Shown here: one piece after another, positions 17,278 through 27,377 of the stretch
How positions within the stretch are numbered: position 1 is the stretch's first letter
How the letters are laid out: each line of letters starts with the position of its first letter
From: Pseudomonas sp. Tri1
GTDB lineage: Bacteria; Pseudomonadota; Gammaproteobacteria; Pseudomonadales; Pseudomonadaceae
Direction of reading: 5' to 3'
Length of the DNA: 64,000 bases
Assembly: GCF_017968885.1 (NCBI RefSeq)
Contig: NZ_CP072913.1
Span: 5,372,501-5,436,500, forward strand
Program-made: the position numbers and the translations under genes
Notes under the pieces: generated by a model
What the model was told of the DNA's origin: nothing
What the model saw: only the letters and a program-made list of their open reading frames with translations
Databases searched by the model: none

Positions 17278-18260
17278 GGGAGGTCTCCGCGCACGACACG
17301 CTGGTCTATCGCGCCGAATACCGACTGCCCTTGCAGATCGAAGACTTCCATGCGCACGCGATCACCAAAGCACATGAATGGCGTCTGTGGCGCACCATGC
17401 TCAATCATCTCAACCGCACGACGCTCAGCGATGCAGGCGGCGCCCACGCTGGGGTCGGCATTGGAAACGGTGCCGGAACCGATCAGGCAGCCGGCCCTGA
17501 GGCGCCGGGTCAGTGCCGCATGAGCAATCAACTGATGAAAGCCGAAATGCATGGCACCGCCATTGGCGTGGCCAAACCACTGACCGTTCCAATCCACCCG
17601 CAACGGCAGATGCACACGCCCATCACGCCAGGCTTCGCCCAGCTCGTCAGGGGTTACCGCCACCGGGGCAAAACTTGATGAGGACTTGGCCTGGATAAAA
17701 CCAAAGCCGGTCTTCATTTCACGTGGTGCGAGCGCTCGCAGGCTGACATCGTTGACTTGCACAATGAGCCGGATATGGCTTGCGGCCTGTTCAGCCGAGC
17801 AGCCCATGGGCACGTCATCGACCAACACCGCGTACTCCCCTTCAAAGTCGATGCCATGGGTTTCACTCGGTAAAACGATGTCGTCGTGGGGGCCCAGGAA
17901 ATCATCGCCGCAGCCCTGGTACATCAGCGGGGTGTGTTCAACGCCTTCGATCGGATCGAGCCCGAAAGCCTTCTGCATCCGCTCCCCATGGCTGAGGAAA
18001 GACGAGGCATCCAACCATTGCCAGGCACGCGGCAACGGCGCAGCGGCCTGCTGCGGATCGAAAGCGAAGGCACCGGCCTGGGAGCCCGCATTCAAGGCGG
18101 CATAGCGAGCGCGCAAAGCGCTCTCGACGTCGGACCAACGATCGACGGCATCCTGCAGCGTCGCGGCAATATCGCTGGCATCCACCGCCCAGGCCAAGTC
18201 GCGCGACACCACCAGCAGGCGACCGTCGCGGCTGTGATGCTTGAGGGTACCGAGCTTCAT
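17268..18260 (-). CDS. Fumarylacetoacetate hydrolase family protein
   Basis: A 330-residue FAH-family enzyme. It has the family's N-terminal domain (MKLGTLKHHSRDGRLLVVSR) and then the catalytic barrel with metal ligands around GIDFEGEYAVLVDDVPMG, and RRLRAGCLIGSGTVSNADP near the C-terminal part. The family hydrolyses C-C bonds of beta-diketo acids such as fumarylacetoacetate or fumarylpyruvate, or decarboxylates oxo-acids in meta-cleavage routes. Its start overlaps the cupin stop (ATGA) with AAGGAG upstream. Here it should process a ring-fission product from the dioxygenases of this cluster. Exact substrate not visible. Confidence 0.85.
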   Translation of the reverse strand: MKLGTLKHHSRDGRLLVVSRDLAWAVDASDIAATLQDAVDRWSDVESALRARYAALNAGSQAGAFAFDPQQAAAPLPRAWQWLDASSFLSHGERMQKAFGLDPIEGVEHTPLMYQGCGDDFLGPHDDIVLPSETHGIDFEGEYAVLVDDVPMGCSAEQAASHIRLIVQVNDVSLRALAPREMKTGFGFIQAKSSSSFAPVAVTPDELGEAWRDGRVHLPLRVDWNGQWFGHANGGAMHFGFHQLIAHAALTRRLRAGCLIGSGTVSNADPSVGAACIAERRAVEMIEHGAPQTPFMCFGDRVRMEVFDLQGQSVFGAIDQRVVRGDLPCA

Positions 18261-18829
18261 GCGTGTTCTCCTTGCAGCTCGGGGGCGAAGCGCCCATCGA
18301 GCAGGACAAACAGCATGCGTGCCATCTGCTCGGTGCGGTTGCTCCAGGCGTGGTTGGTGCCTCGCTGCACGACGATGTCACCGCGCTTGAGATGCACCTC
18401 CTCGCCATCGAGCACCAGCCAGACCTCGCCCTCGGTGACCACGCCGTAATCGAGCGTTTCGGTGCGGTGCATCAGCTTGTGCTTGGAATCCGCCTGTCCC
18501 GTACCGGCATGGGCTTGGCCTATTTCGGCGAAAGCCGCCGCGGCATCCTCGGCGCTGACCTGGTTCTGCACGCTGTCAGGCGGAATATCCACCACGCGAA
18601 TGACACTGCCCAGCGGTGTCGGGCTCAATTGAAGCGGCTTGCTGGTGGGGTCGTCACCGTTATCCAGCACGGCCGGGCTGGCGCCACTGTTCCAGATCTC
18701 ATGGAAGACCGTGCCGGGTACCGCCTTGAGCGGGAAGCTATTGGGCGTCGGCCCGCTGAGCGCGACCACCGCCAGGCCCTGGGCATCGTGCCCAGTGACC
18801 ACGCGTTTGAAACCAGGAAGTTGTTGCAT
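18257..18829 (-). CDS. Cupin-domain protein
   Basis: A 190-residue single cupin. The conserved barrel covers residues 110-180: HKLMHRTETLDYGVVTEGEV and KRGDIVVQRGTNHAWSNRT contain the His and Glu positions of cupin motifs 1 and 2. Such proteins occur beside aromatic and steroid degradation genes and can be metal dioxygenases, isomerases or sensors. The N-terminal 100 residues contain no second cupin, so this is not a gentisate dioxygenase. Its stop overlaps the FAH start, and GGAG precedes its ATG. The 82-bp gap to the reductase gene upstream shows nothing else. Confidence 0.75.
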   Translation of the reverse strand: MQQLPGFKRVVTGHDAQGLAVVALSGPTPNSFPLKAVPGTVFHEIWNSGASPAVLDNGDDPTSKPLQLSPTPLGSVIRVVDIPPDSVQNQVSAEDAAAAFAEIGQAHAGTGQADSKHKLMHRTETLDYGVVTEGEVWLVLDGEEVHLKRGDIVVQRGTNHAWSNRTEQMARMLFVLLDGRFAPELQGEHA

Positions 18830-18911
18830 ATTCGACTCCTCAATCAGTTTGCCAACGGGCTTGGCGAAAGAATGACGCGACAGCGGGTAGAGATGGATTC
18901 ATGGAAAAACC

Positions 18912-19865
18912 TTAAAGATCGAGCACCAGTCGAGCGCTCCTGGCACGCGAGCAGCAAGGCGTGAATTGGTCGTTGCGGGCTCGCTCGGCATCGGTCAAGA
19001 ACATGTCGCGATGGTCCGGCACGCCCGCCAACACGCGCGTGATGCAGGTGCCGCAGATGCCCTGCTCGCAAGACAACGGGATGTCGATACCGGCCTCCAG
19101 CAGTACCTGGGCAACGCTAAGCGCGGCGGGCACCTGGAAACACTGGCCGGTGCTAGCCAGCTGCACCTCGAAGCCGCCCGCCTCACCCGCCGGGACGGCG
19201 GCGGCGGTAAAGTACTCACGGTGCAGTTGCGCCTCGGCCCAACCCTGCTCACGCGCAGTGCCGAGCACGTGCTCCATGAAGCCATTGGGGCCACAGACAT
19301 ACAGATGACGGTCACTGGCTGGCGCGGATAAAACCCAAGCGCTGTCGAGGCGTTGGGATTCCTCGCCATCGTCCACATGAACGTGCACGCAATCGGCGAA
19401 CGCCGAATGGCGGATGTGCTCGATAAAAGCCATGCGCCCGGCCGAACGACCACAGTAGTGCAGCTCAAAAGGTGCGCCGATCCGCGCCAGGCGCTCGGCC
19501 ATGCAGAGGATCGGCGTAATACCGATACCGCCAGCGAACAGCACGCTGTACCCCGCCGCATGCTCCAACGGGAACAGGTTGCGTGGCTCGCTGATACGCA
19601 GCCGGCTGCCTTCGTGCACGTGCTCGTGCATGGCCTGCGAACCGCCACGAGACGCCGGGTCGAGCAATACGCCCAACAGGTAGCGGTGGCGTTCTTCCGG
19701 GTGATTGCACAGTGAGTACTGGCGCACCAGGCCATTGGGCAGGTGCACGTCGATATGCGAGCCGGCACTGAAAGCAGGCAGCATGGAACCCTCGACCGGA
19801 GCCAGTTCAAAACTGTAGATGCCTTCGGCTTCGCGACGCTTGCGGGTCACAACGACATCGATCAT
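18912..19865 (-). CDS. PDR/VanB-family oxidoreductase (FMN, NAD, 2Fe-2S)
   Basis: A 317-residue reductase of the phthalate dioxygenase reductase/VanB type. Domain order: flavin domain ([20 protein letters not shown], residues 50-70), NAD domain ([17 protein letters not shown], about 108-125), and C-terminal plant-type ferredoxin with CEQGICGTC and a final [10 protein letters not shown]. It passes electrons from NAD(P)H to the Rieske oxygenase encoded directly upstream; the ATG at 19865 overlaps that gene's TGA by one base, so the pair is made together. An in-frame extension to 19937 lies inside the oxygenase gene and was rejected as a start. Confidence 0.9.
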   Translation of the reverse strand: MIDVVVTRKRREAEGIYSFELAPVEGSMLPAFSAGSHIDVHLPNGLVRQYSLCNHPEERHRYLLGVLLDPASRGGSQAMHEHVHEGSRLRISEPRNLFPLEHAAGYSVLFAGGIGITPILCMAERLARIGAPFELHYCGRSAGRMAFIEHIRHSAFADCVHVHVDDGEESQRLDSAWVLSAPASDRHLYVCGPNGFMEHVLGTAREQGWAEAQLHREYFTAAAVPAGEAGGFEVQLASTGQCFQVPAALSVAQVLLEAGIDIPLSCEQGICGTCITRVLAGVPDHRDMFLTDAERARNDQFTPCCSRARSARLVLDL

Positions 19866-20917
19866 CACCGGGTACCCACTGACTGTTGTGCGGCCACCCG
19901 CTCCGACTCGATCAACCGACGCAGGACACGCCGGCAACGCACGGCCCCTGCATCGACTGGCAGCAGCACAGGGTTGAGGCCCAGCAATTCAACCTCGCCA
20001 ATCTGACGCTGCTGAGCTTCGACCATGGGTTTATCTTCACCGGCGAAAATACCGATCAACATGTTCTGGACGAAGGCATTCAACTGCTCATTGTGCTGCT
20101 CGAAATTGCGCGTATTGGCAAAGAAGTAATGGGTGTTCGCCGCGTCCTGCGGGGTCATCAGATGCAGGTTCCATGTCACGGCCCCCTCCTCCCTCGGGCG
20201 CCCTGGCGCAGTGGCACCGCTGCCCAGCAGCATCAGGCCAGGTGCGTGCCAGATGACCTCGGCCCAGACGTCCGCTCGAGTCGGGTCTTCAAGATGAGCG
20301 CCGAAAGCCGGTGGAGGGACGTCATCAGGCGCCCACCAACTGATGCGCACGCGATCGTTGGGCAACTCCTCGATGCTGGCGCGCGTGCGTGACAACGCTC
20401 CACCACCCAGCGTATCGGGGTGCAGGAAGTCAACGTGGCTCAAGTCCATGATGTTGTCGGCCAATAGCTCGTAGTGCGCGCGGGTTGGCAAATATCCATG
20501 CCCCTTGGCATGGGGTAGCGCCTGTTCAAAAAAGGAAAAGTCGGGGATCAGCGCATCGCTGGCCAGGGTTGGCTCGCCAGGCCAGACCCAGATCGCCCCA
20601 TGGCGCTCAACGGCGGGGAAGGAGCGAACACAGGCGGCCTTGGGGATATTCCCATCGCCATGGGGGTTGTGAGTGCATTGGCCACTGCCATCGAAACGCA
20701 AGCCGTGGTACGGACACTGAACGCTGTCGCCGACAATCTTGCCCATGTGCAGCGGGGCAAAACGGTGAGGGCAGCGATCAGCCAGAGCCTGGATGGCGCC
20801 CTGGCTATCGCGAAAGAACACAATGGGGCGCTCGACAATGGTTCTGCCAAGCATCTCGCCTTGCGCCAGCTCGTCCGCCCACCCAGCGATGTACCAGGTG
20901 TTGAGCAAATAACTCAT
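19865..20917 (-). CDS. Rieske non-haem iron aromatic oxygenase, VanA-like
   Basis: A 350-residue oxygenase alpha subunit. The Rieske cluster ligands are in [14 protein letters not shown] and [12 protein letters not shown] (CxH...CxxH, residues 47-70), and the mononuclear iron site in [15 protein letters not shown] (about 155-168). VanA-type enzymes O-demethylate methoxylated aromatics such as vanillate; others hydroxylate rings. Its reductase is the next gene (VanB-like). The leader has GGAG before the ATG and an AATAAGAA motif 16 bases upstream. In context it may remove a methyl group from a methoxylated substrate so the lower pathway can use it. Being VanA itself is uncertain. Confidence 0.85.
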   Translation of the reverse strand: MSYLLNTWYIAGWADELAQGEMLGRTIVERPIVFFRDSQGAIQALADRCPHRFAPLHMGKIVGDSVQCPYHGLRFDGSGQCTHNPHGDGNIPKAACVRSFPAVERHGAIWVWPGEPTLASDALIPDFSFFEQALPHAKGHGYLPTRAHYELLADNIMDLSHVDFLHPDTLGGGALSRTRASIEELPNDRVRISWWAPDDVPPPAFGAHLEDPTRADVWAEVIWHAPGLMLLGSGATAPGRPREEGAVTWNLHLMTPQDAANTHYFFANTRNFEQHNEQLNAFVQNMLIGIFAGEDKPMVEAQQRQIGEVELLGLNPVLLPVDAGAVRCRRVLRRLIESERVAAQQSVGTR

Positions 20918-20932
20918 GATGTTCTCCTCGTT

Positions 20933-20940
20933 TTCTTATT
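20933..20940 (-). promoter_or_regulatory. Candidate Hfq/Crc A-rich site (AATAAGAA)
   Basis: The mRNA reads AATAAGAA 16 bases before the oxygenase ATG, next to GAGGAG. It matches AANAANAA once, with A-rich flanks. Confidence 0.4.
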
Positions 20941-20964
20941 TTGATAAACGTCGAATGGGCCGGA

Positions 20965-22167
20965 TCAGCTATCAGGGTCCACGGCGACAGTGGCGGGAAA
21001 AGCTACCCCGCGGCCACGCAGCCGAATGCACGCCAAGGCCACCAATAGTTGAAGGCCCGCAACGATCCCCAGCGCGGTTGGCAAAGCGCTGCTCACCCCA
21101 CCGGTAATCGCCAGCACCACCAGCGGGCTGGAGAACTCACCGGCAAAGAACATCGCCGTGAAGCCGCCGACGGCGCGACCGCGCTGCTGGAAGTCGATCT
21201 GGGCCATGATCCAGGTGAGCAGGGTCGGCATCATCAAGCCGATGCCCAGGCCGTTGATCAGCACGGCGATCACCACCAGTCCATGACTGTCGGCCACCGC
21301 CAGCAGCCCGCCACCGATACCGGCCGCGACGAAGGCCAGGAATACCTGTCGGTACGCCGCTACCCCCCTGAACAAACGGAAACTCAGGGCGCCGATCAGT
21401 ACGCCGAACTGACTGGCGCCCATGGTCATGCCGATCTGCTGCGACCCTTCGACATGCAGCAGGTTGAGCAGGTAACCGACTTGTACCGGCACGATAAACA
21501 GGCTCAAGCCAGCCAGGAATGACAGGGCATACAACGGAGCCAGGGGGCGCCAGGAGAATGCGCTCTTCACCGCCGCTGTCGCCGTGACGACCTGGGCGCG
21601 CGGTTCCCACAGCAACCAGACCATCAGCGGCAGAAACACCAGCCCTAGCCCATACAGGGCAAACGGGGTGCGCCAGCCGTGCTCGCCGAGCACGCCGCCC
21701 ACAGCAATGAAAATCGCCGCCGACAACGAGGTCGCAACCATTTGCAGGGCGAACATGCGTTCACGCCGCGCGCCGCTGTAGTAGTCGCCCATCATCGTGG
21801 TGCAGCAGGTCATGATCGCCGCCTCCGCCACGCCGATGCCGGCCCGGCTGATAACGATGACCTGCAGCGAGTCCAGCCATAGCGGCAACACGCCACAAAG
21901 GGTGTAGAGAAACATCGCACCGATCAGCAACGGCTTGCGCCCGAGCCGGTCGGCGATGATCCCGGCCACAGGTGCCAACAGCGCAATCATCAACGCCGGT
22001 AGCGTCAGGGCAATGGGCACCAGCACGGCCACACCCGCAGAGTCAACGAAGTGCTCCTGCATACGCGGCAGTATGGGGGCCAGCAGCACCGCGCCGAGCA
22101 CCGGCAGGCAACTGCCAAGCAACAGCAACAACGACTGTGGCAAACCTGCCTGGCGTTCAACGCTCAT
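20965..22167 (-). CDS. MFS transporter
   Basis: A 400-residue major facilitator protein with about twelve hydrophobic segments. The loop 2-3 signature appears as AGIIADRLGRKPLLIGAMFL, and helix 5 region as LFIAVGGVLGEHGWRTPFAL-like wording. The start ATG at 22167 has GGAGG upstream; an in-frame ATG 14 codons earlier lies inside the preceding small gene. It probably imports the aromatic substrate or exports an intermediate across the inner membrane, together with the RND/DUF1302 envelope set upstream. The substrate cannot be read from the sequence. Confidence 0.85.
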   Translation of the reverse strand: MSVERQAGLPQSLLLLLGSCLPVLGAVLLAPILPRMQEHFVDSAGVAVLVPIALTLPALMIALLAPVAGIIADRLGRKPLLIGAMFLYTLCGVLPLWLDSLQVIVISRAGIGVAEAAIMTCCTTMMGDYYSGARRERMFALQMVATSLSAAIFIAVGGVLGEHGWRTPFALYGLGLVFLPLMVWLLWEPRAQVVTATAAVKSAFSWRPLAPLYALSFLAGLSLFIVPVQVGYLLNLLHVEGSQQIGMTMGASQFGVLIGALSFRLFRGVAAYRQVFLAFVAAGIGGGLLAVADSHGLVVIAVLINGLGIGLMMPTLLTWIMAQIDFQQRGRAVGGFTAMFFAGEFSSPLVVLAITGGVSSALPTALGIVAGLQLLVALACIRLRGRGVAFPATVAVDPDS

Positions 22168-22273
22168 CGTGCACCTCCGATGGTTGGGCCGCGCAGAACG
22201 CCATGCCAAAGGCGCTCAAGCCGGCGATAAGGTCAAGCCATAGAGGCTGCTGGAACAGATACATACGAGGCAT
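22157..22273 (-). CDS. Small hydrophobic protein, 38 residues
   Basis: A short open frame that starts MPRMYLFQQPLWLDLIAG and continues LSAFGMAFCAAQP before a polar end. It has AAAGGA eight bases before the ATG and ends 11 bp inside the MFS gene, so MFS translation may depend on it. Residues 11-29 could form one membrane helix. It may be an accessory subunit of the MFS or RND transporter or only a leader for translational coupling. No family is recognised. Support: ribosome site, tight packing between two transporter genes, and a CA-rich motif at its start like those of the neighbours. Confidence 0.5.
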   Translation of the reverse strand: MPRMYLFQQPLWLDLIAGLSAFGMAFCAAQPSEVHDER

Positions 22274-22284
22274 GGCAACGTCCT

Positions 22285-22295
22285 TTCTTGTTGTT
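22285..22295 (-). promoter_or_regulatory. Candidate Hfq/Crc A-rich site (AACAACAAGAA)
   Basis: The mRNA between the RND stop-proximal region and the 38-residue gene reads AACAACAAGAA just before AAGGA. It contains two AANAANAA matches and a canonical AAYAAYAA one. It overlaps the end of the RND gene. Confidence 0.5.
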
Positions 22296-24822
22296 ATGGC
22301 GCGACCGGATTAGCCGCCGCAGAAACTGTCTTCTTGCACGATGAGTGCTGCCCACTGGTGGGTTCCTCGGCGGTGGCGGGCGTCAGCACCGCACTCACCA
22401 GGCAACGGGGCTCCTCCGAGGATTTGTGCCCAACCGGCCCCTTGCTCATACGCTTGCTCGGCAACAGGAAGTGGGCCAGGGCCGGCAACAGCACCAGCGC
22501 ACCGACCATGTTCCAGACGAACATGAAGGCCAGCAGCACGCCCATGTCGGCCTGGAACTTGATCGGCGAAAACATCCAGGTGGCCACGCCGATCGCCAGG
22601 GTCACACCGGTCAGCATCACCACCTTGCCGGTGGACAGCAGTGCCCGGTAATACGCCTGCGACAGGCTTGTGCCCTGGCGCATATGACCGAGCAGGATGC
22701 TCATCACGTACAACGCATAGTCGACGCCGATGCCCACGCCAAGGGCGATCACCGGCAGGGTCGCGACCTTGACGCCGATGTTCAGCCAGACCATCAGCGC
22801 CTCACAGAGGATCGATGTGAGCATCAGCGGAATCACCGCACAAATCGTGGCGCGCCAGGAACGGAAGGTGATCAGGCAGAGCAGGATCACTGCGCCGTAG
22901 ACCCAGAACAGCATTTCGCGATTGGCCTGCTTGACGACAATGTTGGTCGCCGCCTCGATCCCGGCATTGCCAGCGGCCAGGAGGAACTGGACCTCGTCGG
23001 TATTGTTCGCCGCAGCGAACTGTTCGACGTGATCCACCAGGCGGTTGAGGGTTTGCGCCTTGTGGTCGGAGAGGTAGACGTACAGTGTCAGCAGGCTGCA
23101 GTCTTCGTTGTAGAGCCCGCGCGGCGCACCGGCGGTGACCATGTTGAGCATCGCCTGGTTGTTCTGTAGCTCATACCACTTCGGGCTGCCTTCGCTGAGG
23201 CCGACCAGCATCCGGCGGTTAAGCAGCGCCAGCGAGTTGGTCGAATCGACCCCTGGCAAGGTGCGCAACTGCCAGTCGAGGGCGTCGACCTTGCGCAGGA
23301 TGTCGTAGCGCGAACAAGCGCTGGCTGGCGTCTTGACCATGACTGCGAACAGATCGCTGCTGGCACCGTAGTGATGGGTCAGAAACGCATCATCCTGGTT
23401 GTAGCGCGAGTCGGCCCGCAACTCGGGCGCGCCGGCATCGAGATCACCGATATTCAATTGCAGGCTGACCACGAAGCCGACCGTCGCCAGTGCCAGGCTC
23501 AGGGCAATGCACAACGCCGCCCAGCGCCGCTGGGTGAACAGGTCGAGAAAGCGCCAGAAGCCGTGGCGACTCAGGCCGGCCTGTTCAGCATGCTCGCTTT
23601 TGAGACTCAGACGCGCGGCGCGGCGGCTGACACCAACATAGGAGAGCAATACCGGCAGCAGGATCAAATTGGTGAAGATCAGCACCGCCACGCCGATACT
23701 GGCGATCATCGCCAGGTCCTGGATCACCTGGATCTTGATGATCATCAGCACCGCAAAGCCGACCGCATCGCAGAGCAGCGCGGTGAGGCCGGCGAGAAAC
23801 AGGCGGCGGAAGGTGAAGCGCGCGGCGACCACGCGGTGCATGCCACGACCGATGTCCTGCATGATGCCGTTCATCTTCTGGGCGCCATGGCTCATGCCAA
23901 TGGCAAACACCAGGAACGGCACCAGCACCGAATAGGGATCCAGTTGATAGCCCAGCAGCGGCAGCAGGCCAAGCTGCCAGACCACCGCCACCAGTGAGCA
24001 GAACACCACCAGCAAGGTGCTGCGGATGCAGCGGGTATACCAGTAGAGCACCACGGCGGTGATCAGAATGGCCACGGCAAAGAACATCAGGATCTGCCGC
24101 AGACCGGCGATCAAGTCACCGACTTTCTTGGCGAAACCGGTGATACGAATGTCGATGCTGTCGCTCTGGTATTGGCTGCGTAGCGACTCCAGTTGTTGCG
24201 ACAGCCTGGTGTAGTCCAACGGTTGGCCGTCGGGGGTGCGCTGCAGCAGGGGCACATGGATGATGCTCGATGCCTGATCGAACGCCACCAACTGGCCGAT
24301 CTCGTTGGACAGTTGCACATTGCGCCGCAATGCCGCGAGGCTGGCGGCGCCGCCATCGTAGTTGTCCGGAATGACCGGCCCACCGTCCAGGCCCGCTTCG
24401 GTCACCGCCACCCAGCGCGTGGCCGGCGTCCACAGCGACTTCATGTACGCACGGTCGACACCGGGCAACAGATAGATCTTGTCGCTCAACGCCTGCAGGG
24501 TCTTGAGGTAGGCGCTGTCGTAGATGTCGCCCCGCTTGTTGACCACCGCGATGCGCACCGCGTTGCCCAGCCCACTCAGCTCCTGCTGGTGCTCAAGGTA
24601 GTTGGCGATATAGGGATGATGGGTGGGGATCATTTTTTCGAAACTGGCATTGAGCTCGACACGACTGGACTGCCAACCCAGTACCAGCGTGGTCGCCAGG
24701 CACAGCAGCAACACCCACAGGCGATGATTGAACAGTGCTCGTTCGAGCACCGAGCCGGAACGCGGATCAAAGTCTTCGAACGCATTCGCAGGGGGCTGGG
24801 GGAATTTGCTAGGGGACGTCAT
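22294..24822 (-). CDS. RND/MMPL-family transporter
   Basis: An 842-residue MMPL-type RND protein. It has a first helix near residue 35 (LWVLLLCLATTLVLGW), a periplasmic loop, a bundle of five helices around residues 255-405, a second isolated helix near 435-455, a second loop, and a final bundle from about 650, including ALGVGIGVDYALYVMSILLG. The usual proton-relay region is recognisable but not every residue was checked. The chosen ATG (24822) follows the YCF48 gene stop by 4 bp with GGAG ahead. RND + YCF48 + DUF1329 + DUF1302 sets are recurrent beside hydrocarbon, steroid and aromatic genes and probably move hydrophobic molecules through the envelope; the direction is unknown. Confidence 0.85.
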   Translation of the reverse strand: MTSPSKFPQPPANAFEDFDPRSGSVLERALFNHRLWVLLLCLATTLVLGWQSSRVELNASFEKMIPTHHPYIANYLEHQQELSGLGNAVRIAVVNKRGDIYDSAYLKTLQALSDKIYLLPGVDRAYMKSLWTPATRWVAVTEAGLDGGPVIPDNYDGGAASLAALRRNVQLSNEIGQLVAFDQASSIIHVPLLQRTPDGQPLDYTRLSQQLESLRSQYQSDSIDIRITGFAKKVGDLIAGLRQILMFFAVAILITAVVLYWYTRCIRSTLLVVFCSLVAVVWQLGLLPLLGYQLDPYSVLVPFLVFAIGMSHGAQKMNGIMQDIGRGMHRVVAARFTFRRLFLAGLTALLCDAVGFAVLMIIKIQVIQDLAMIASIGVAVLIFTNLILLPVLLSYVGVSRRAARLSLKSEHAEQAGLSRHGFWRFLDLFTQRRWAALCIALSLALATVGFVVSLQLNIGDLDAGAPELRADSRYNQDDAFLTHHYGASSDLFAVMVKTPASACSRYDILRKVDALDWQLRTLPGVDSTNSLALLNRRMLVGLSEGSPKWYELQNNQAMLNMVTAGAPRGLYNEDCSLLTLYVYLSDHKAQTLNRLVDHVEQFAAANNTDEVQFLLAAGNAGIEAATNIVVKQANREMLFWVYGAVILLCLITFRSWRATICAVIPLMLTSILCEALMVWLNIGVKVATLPVIALGVGIGVDYALYVMSILLGHMRQGTSLSQAYYRALLSTGKVVMLTGVTLAIGVATWMFSPIKFQADMGVLLAFMFVWNMVGALVLLPALAHFLLPSKRMSKGPVGHKSSEEPRCLVSAVLTPATAEEPTSGQHSSCKKTVSAAANPVAP

Positions 24823-24826
24823 AACC

Positions 24827-25930
24827 TCACTCCGCAACGGCAATCGATGGCTGCGCAATACGCTGCAGCCCGGTGAAACCGGCAACGATCAGGCTGCCAT
24901 CGGCGGCCTCGACCAGACTTGAAACGGGCCTCCCCAGGGGCTTGCCCAGTGGCAGCAGCGCCGCCCCGGTCTGCTCGCCATTGAGAAACAGCGCACCACT
25001 CTGGTTGACCAGCAGCACCTGGCCGTCGGCCAGGCGCGTAGCGTCATTGAAGGAAATCGGCAGAGGGACGGACAGGTGCTGGAAGCTTTCGCCCCCATCA
25101 TTGGAGATAAAGGCGTTGCCCCTCAGGCCGCCAACCAGCAGGGCGCCATCGGCGCGGCTCTGCAAGGTGAAGAAACTGCCTTCATAGGGACTTTCCAATG
25201 GGCTGAACGAAACTGCATCGTCGTCCGAGCGCGCCAGGTAACCCTGCTCGCCAGCCAGGAACCAGCGCGTTCCCTGGTGACTGATGGCGTACAAGTGCAT
25301 CCCGTTCGGGTTGGCGATATGCCCCATCAGCGACTGCCACGTGGCACCGCCATCGGTGGTCCACAGTGCCAGGCCGTAGGCGCCGACGATCAGCCCGTGT
25401 TGGGCATCGATGAATTCGAGTGCCAGGAAGGGTTTGTCCGCCCCATCGGCGACGAGACGCTCGGCATTTTGTACTCGTACCGATGCGTCATCCGGGTTGG
25501 CTGCCGTGGCCTGGTCGGCCTTGGCCGCGTCCAGTTCGAGCTGTGCCGCACGCGCGCCGTCGAGTTGCAGCGCCCAGTGCTCGCCACCATCGTGCGTGGC
25601 CAATACCACGCCCGCGTGACCGACTGCCCAGCCATTGCGTGCATCGACGAACTGCACTGCCGTCAGGCTCACCGATACCGGCACCGAGGCCTGATGCCAG
25701 CTTTGCCCGTTGTCATCGGAGAGCAGCACCAGGCCGCGCTCGCCCACGGCCACCAGACGTGTGCCGGCCCGCGCCAGATCGATCAATACGCTTTTCTGCG
25801 CGGCCGGCACCGGCATGGCCGGGGTGCTCAGTGGCGCGCCCACGGCAGTCGGCCCTGCCAGGCACTCACTCGTGGCGAAGGGCAAATACAGGGCCAAGAG
25901 CACAGCGCCCGCCTGACGAATTCTGTTCAT
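24827..25930 (-). CDS. YCF48/BNR-repeat periplasmic protein
   Basis: A 367-residue exported beta-propeller-like protein. The signal peptide is MNRIRQAGAVLLALYLPFAT with cleavage near CLAG; the cysteine there could also be a lipidation site. Repeated blades contain Asp-box-like wording: LLSDDNGQSWHQASV, LATHDGGEHWALQL, LWTTDGGATWQSLM and FISNDGGESFQHL. These match the photosystem II assembly factor YCF48/BNR family. The protein is always linked with RND-DUF1329-DUF1302 genes and is thought to be a periplasmic partner. Here it is followed 4 bp later by the RND gene. Confidence 0.85.
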   Translation of the reverse strand: MNRIRQAGAVLLALYLPFATSECLAGPTAVGAPLSTPAMPVPAAQKSVLIDLARAGTRLVAVGERGLVLLSDDNGQSWHQASVPVSVSLTAVQFVDARNGWAVGHAGVVLATHDGGEHWALQLDGARAAQLELDAAKADQATAANPDDASVRVQNAERLVADGADKPFLALEFIDAQHGLIVGAYGLALWTTDGGATWQSLMGHIANPNGMHLYAISHQGTRWFLAGEQGYLARSDDDAVSFSPLESPYEGSFFTLQSRADGALLVGGLRGNAFISNDGGESFQHLSVPLPISFNDATRLADGQVLLVNQSGALFLNGEQTGAALLPLGKPLGRPVSSLVEAADGSLIVAGFTGLQRIAQPSIAVAE

Positions 25931-26001
25931 AACCTACCTCGGAAAAACACTCGCATCCCAAGGACAGGCCGACAGGCCTGCCCTTCACTCTGCGCTCAGA
26001 C

Positions 26002-27371
26002 TTAACGCACGCCGCGCCCGGCCATCGCCGCTGGCGAGAACTCCGAGGCCTTGTAGCGATCGACCTCGTGATACTGCTCCGGCAATCCGGCGTAGACGTT
26101 CTGGATAAACCAGGCCCCCGAAGTCAGGTCATAAAAACCGGCAGACAGTTGCACCACGGCTGGCAAGTCGGGCAGTACGGAAGGCAGGGACCAGAGGGTC
26201 TTGGCCAGTTGGCCGCTGGCGTCCCAACGGTCGCCGAGCAGGGCTTGCCAGCTGTCTTCGTCGAGGTAGTAGCGACCTTTGGGCAACTGGTGACGCTTGC
26301 CGGCAGCCAACGTCGACTCGACGACCCAGACGCGGTGCAACTCCCAGCGCACGTAGTCAGGATTCAGATGGTGCTTGGCGAACAGGTCTTGCGGCTGGGC
26401 GGCGGCCTGCATCTTGTTGGTGTTGTACGGAACATACATTTCCTGCTTGCCCACCAGTTTCCAGTCGAACCGGTCCGTACGTCCCTGCCACACGAACAGT
26501 TCGTCGAAGGACATGACCCCGGCAGTGGAAGGCGTAGGGGTATCGCAGCAGGCGTTGGGCAGCGTGCGCACCCGGCGTTGACCGGCCAGATAGACATGGG
26601 CCTGGGATTTGTCGCCGTTGATGTTCTCACGCCCCAGGATCTGCTCACCGGCGCGAATCGCCGGGCCGAGATTGACAAAGCGCACCTGCCAATAATCACC
26701 CGAGTAATTTTCAGGGCCGCCTTCCTGGAAGTAGTAGGGCATTTCCTGGGTCAACAGGCCGTCGCTGGTCATCACCTGGTTGCCGTCGGCCGTCATCAGA
26801 TAGTGGCGAAAATGTCCCGCCACCGAGGTGCCGCGCCAGTTCAACAAGTGATTCCAAATGGCTTCGGTACCGTTCTGTGGAATCGGAAACGGAATCCCGC
26901 CAAAGGCGCCGTCGGGGATCAGGCCAGCGCTGCTGTCGACCAGTTTGGCGCGGGTCGCATTCTTGAGCGTGTTGTCATAGACCCACTGCGGCGCGGCCGC
27001 CGTACGCCGGGTTGGATAGACGTCGATGCGATAGGTGTCCGGGAAGCGCTTGAACAACTCCTTGGTGCCGTCGCTGAGCTTGTCGGCGTACTTCGCCACG
27101 TTTTGCGCGGTGATGCTGAACAAGGGTTTGTCCGCGGCAAACGGATCGCCGCGCTTACCCCCGGAACGTAGCCCGGATCGACCTTGGTGTAGCCACCGTC
27201 CCAGGCCGGGATGCTGCCATCGGCATTACCGGCTTTCTCGGCACCGAAAGGCGTCAGGGTCTTGCCCAGCGCGGCAGCCTGTTCGGCGCTGGCGGCCAAG
27301 ACCATCGGCGCGGCAGCGGCCAGCAGGGTTAAGCACAAGGCCTTTAGAGTGAACTGAATGGTCATGCGCAA
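26002..27371 (-). pseudogene. DUF1329 family protein (LolA/LolB-like fold), frameshifted
   Basis: Two frames together give one protein of about 456 residues, normal for DUF1329. The N-terminal part has a signal peptide (MRMTIQFTLKALCLTLLAAA) and AEKAGNADGSIPAWDGGYTK, a strong family opening. The frame is lost at the CCCCC run 27158-27162 (GGGGG on the coding strand). One added base restores PGGKRGDPFAADKPLFSITA, which joins the second frame from FSITAQNVAKYADKLSDGTK to the stop at 26002. As written the protein is cut after about 70 residues. DUF1329 proteins have a lipoprotein-carrier-like fold and may hand hydrophobic molecules between RND pump and DUF1302 barrel. Confidence 0.75.
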
Positions 27372-27377
27372 ATCCTC

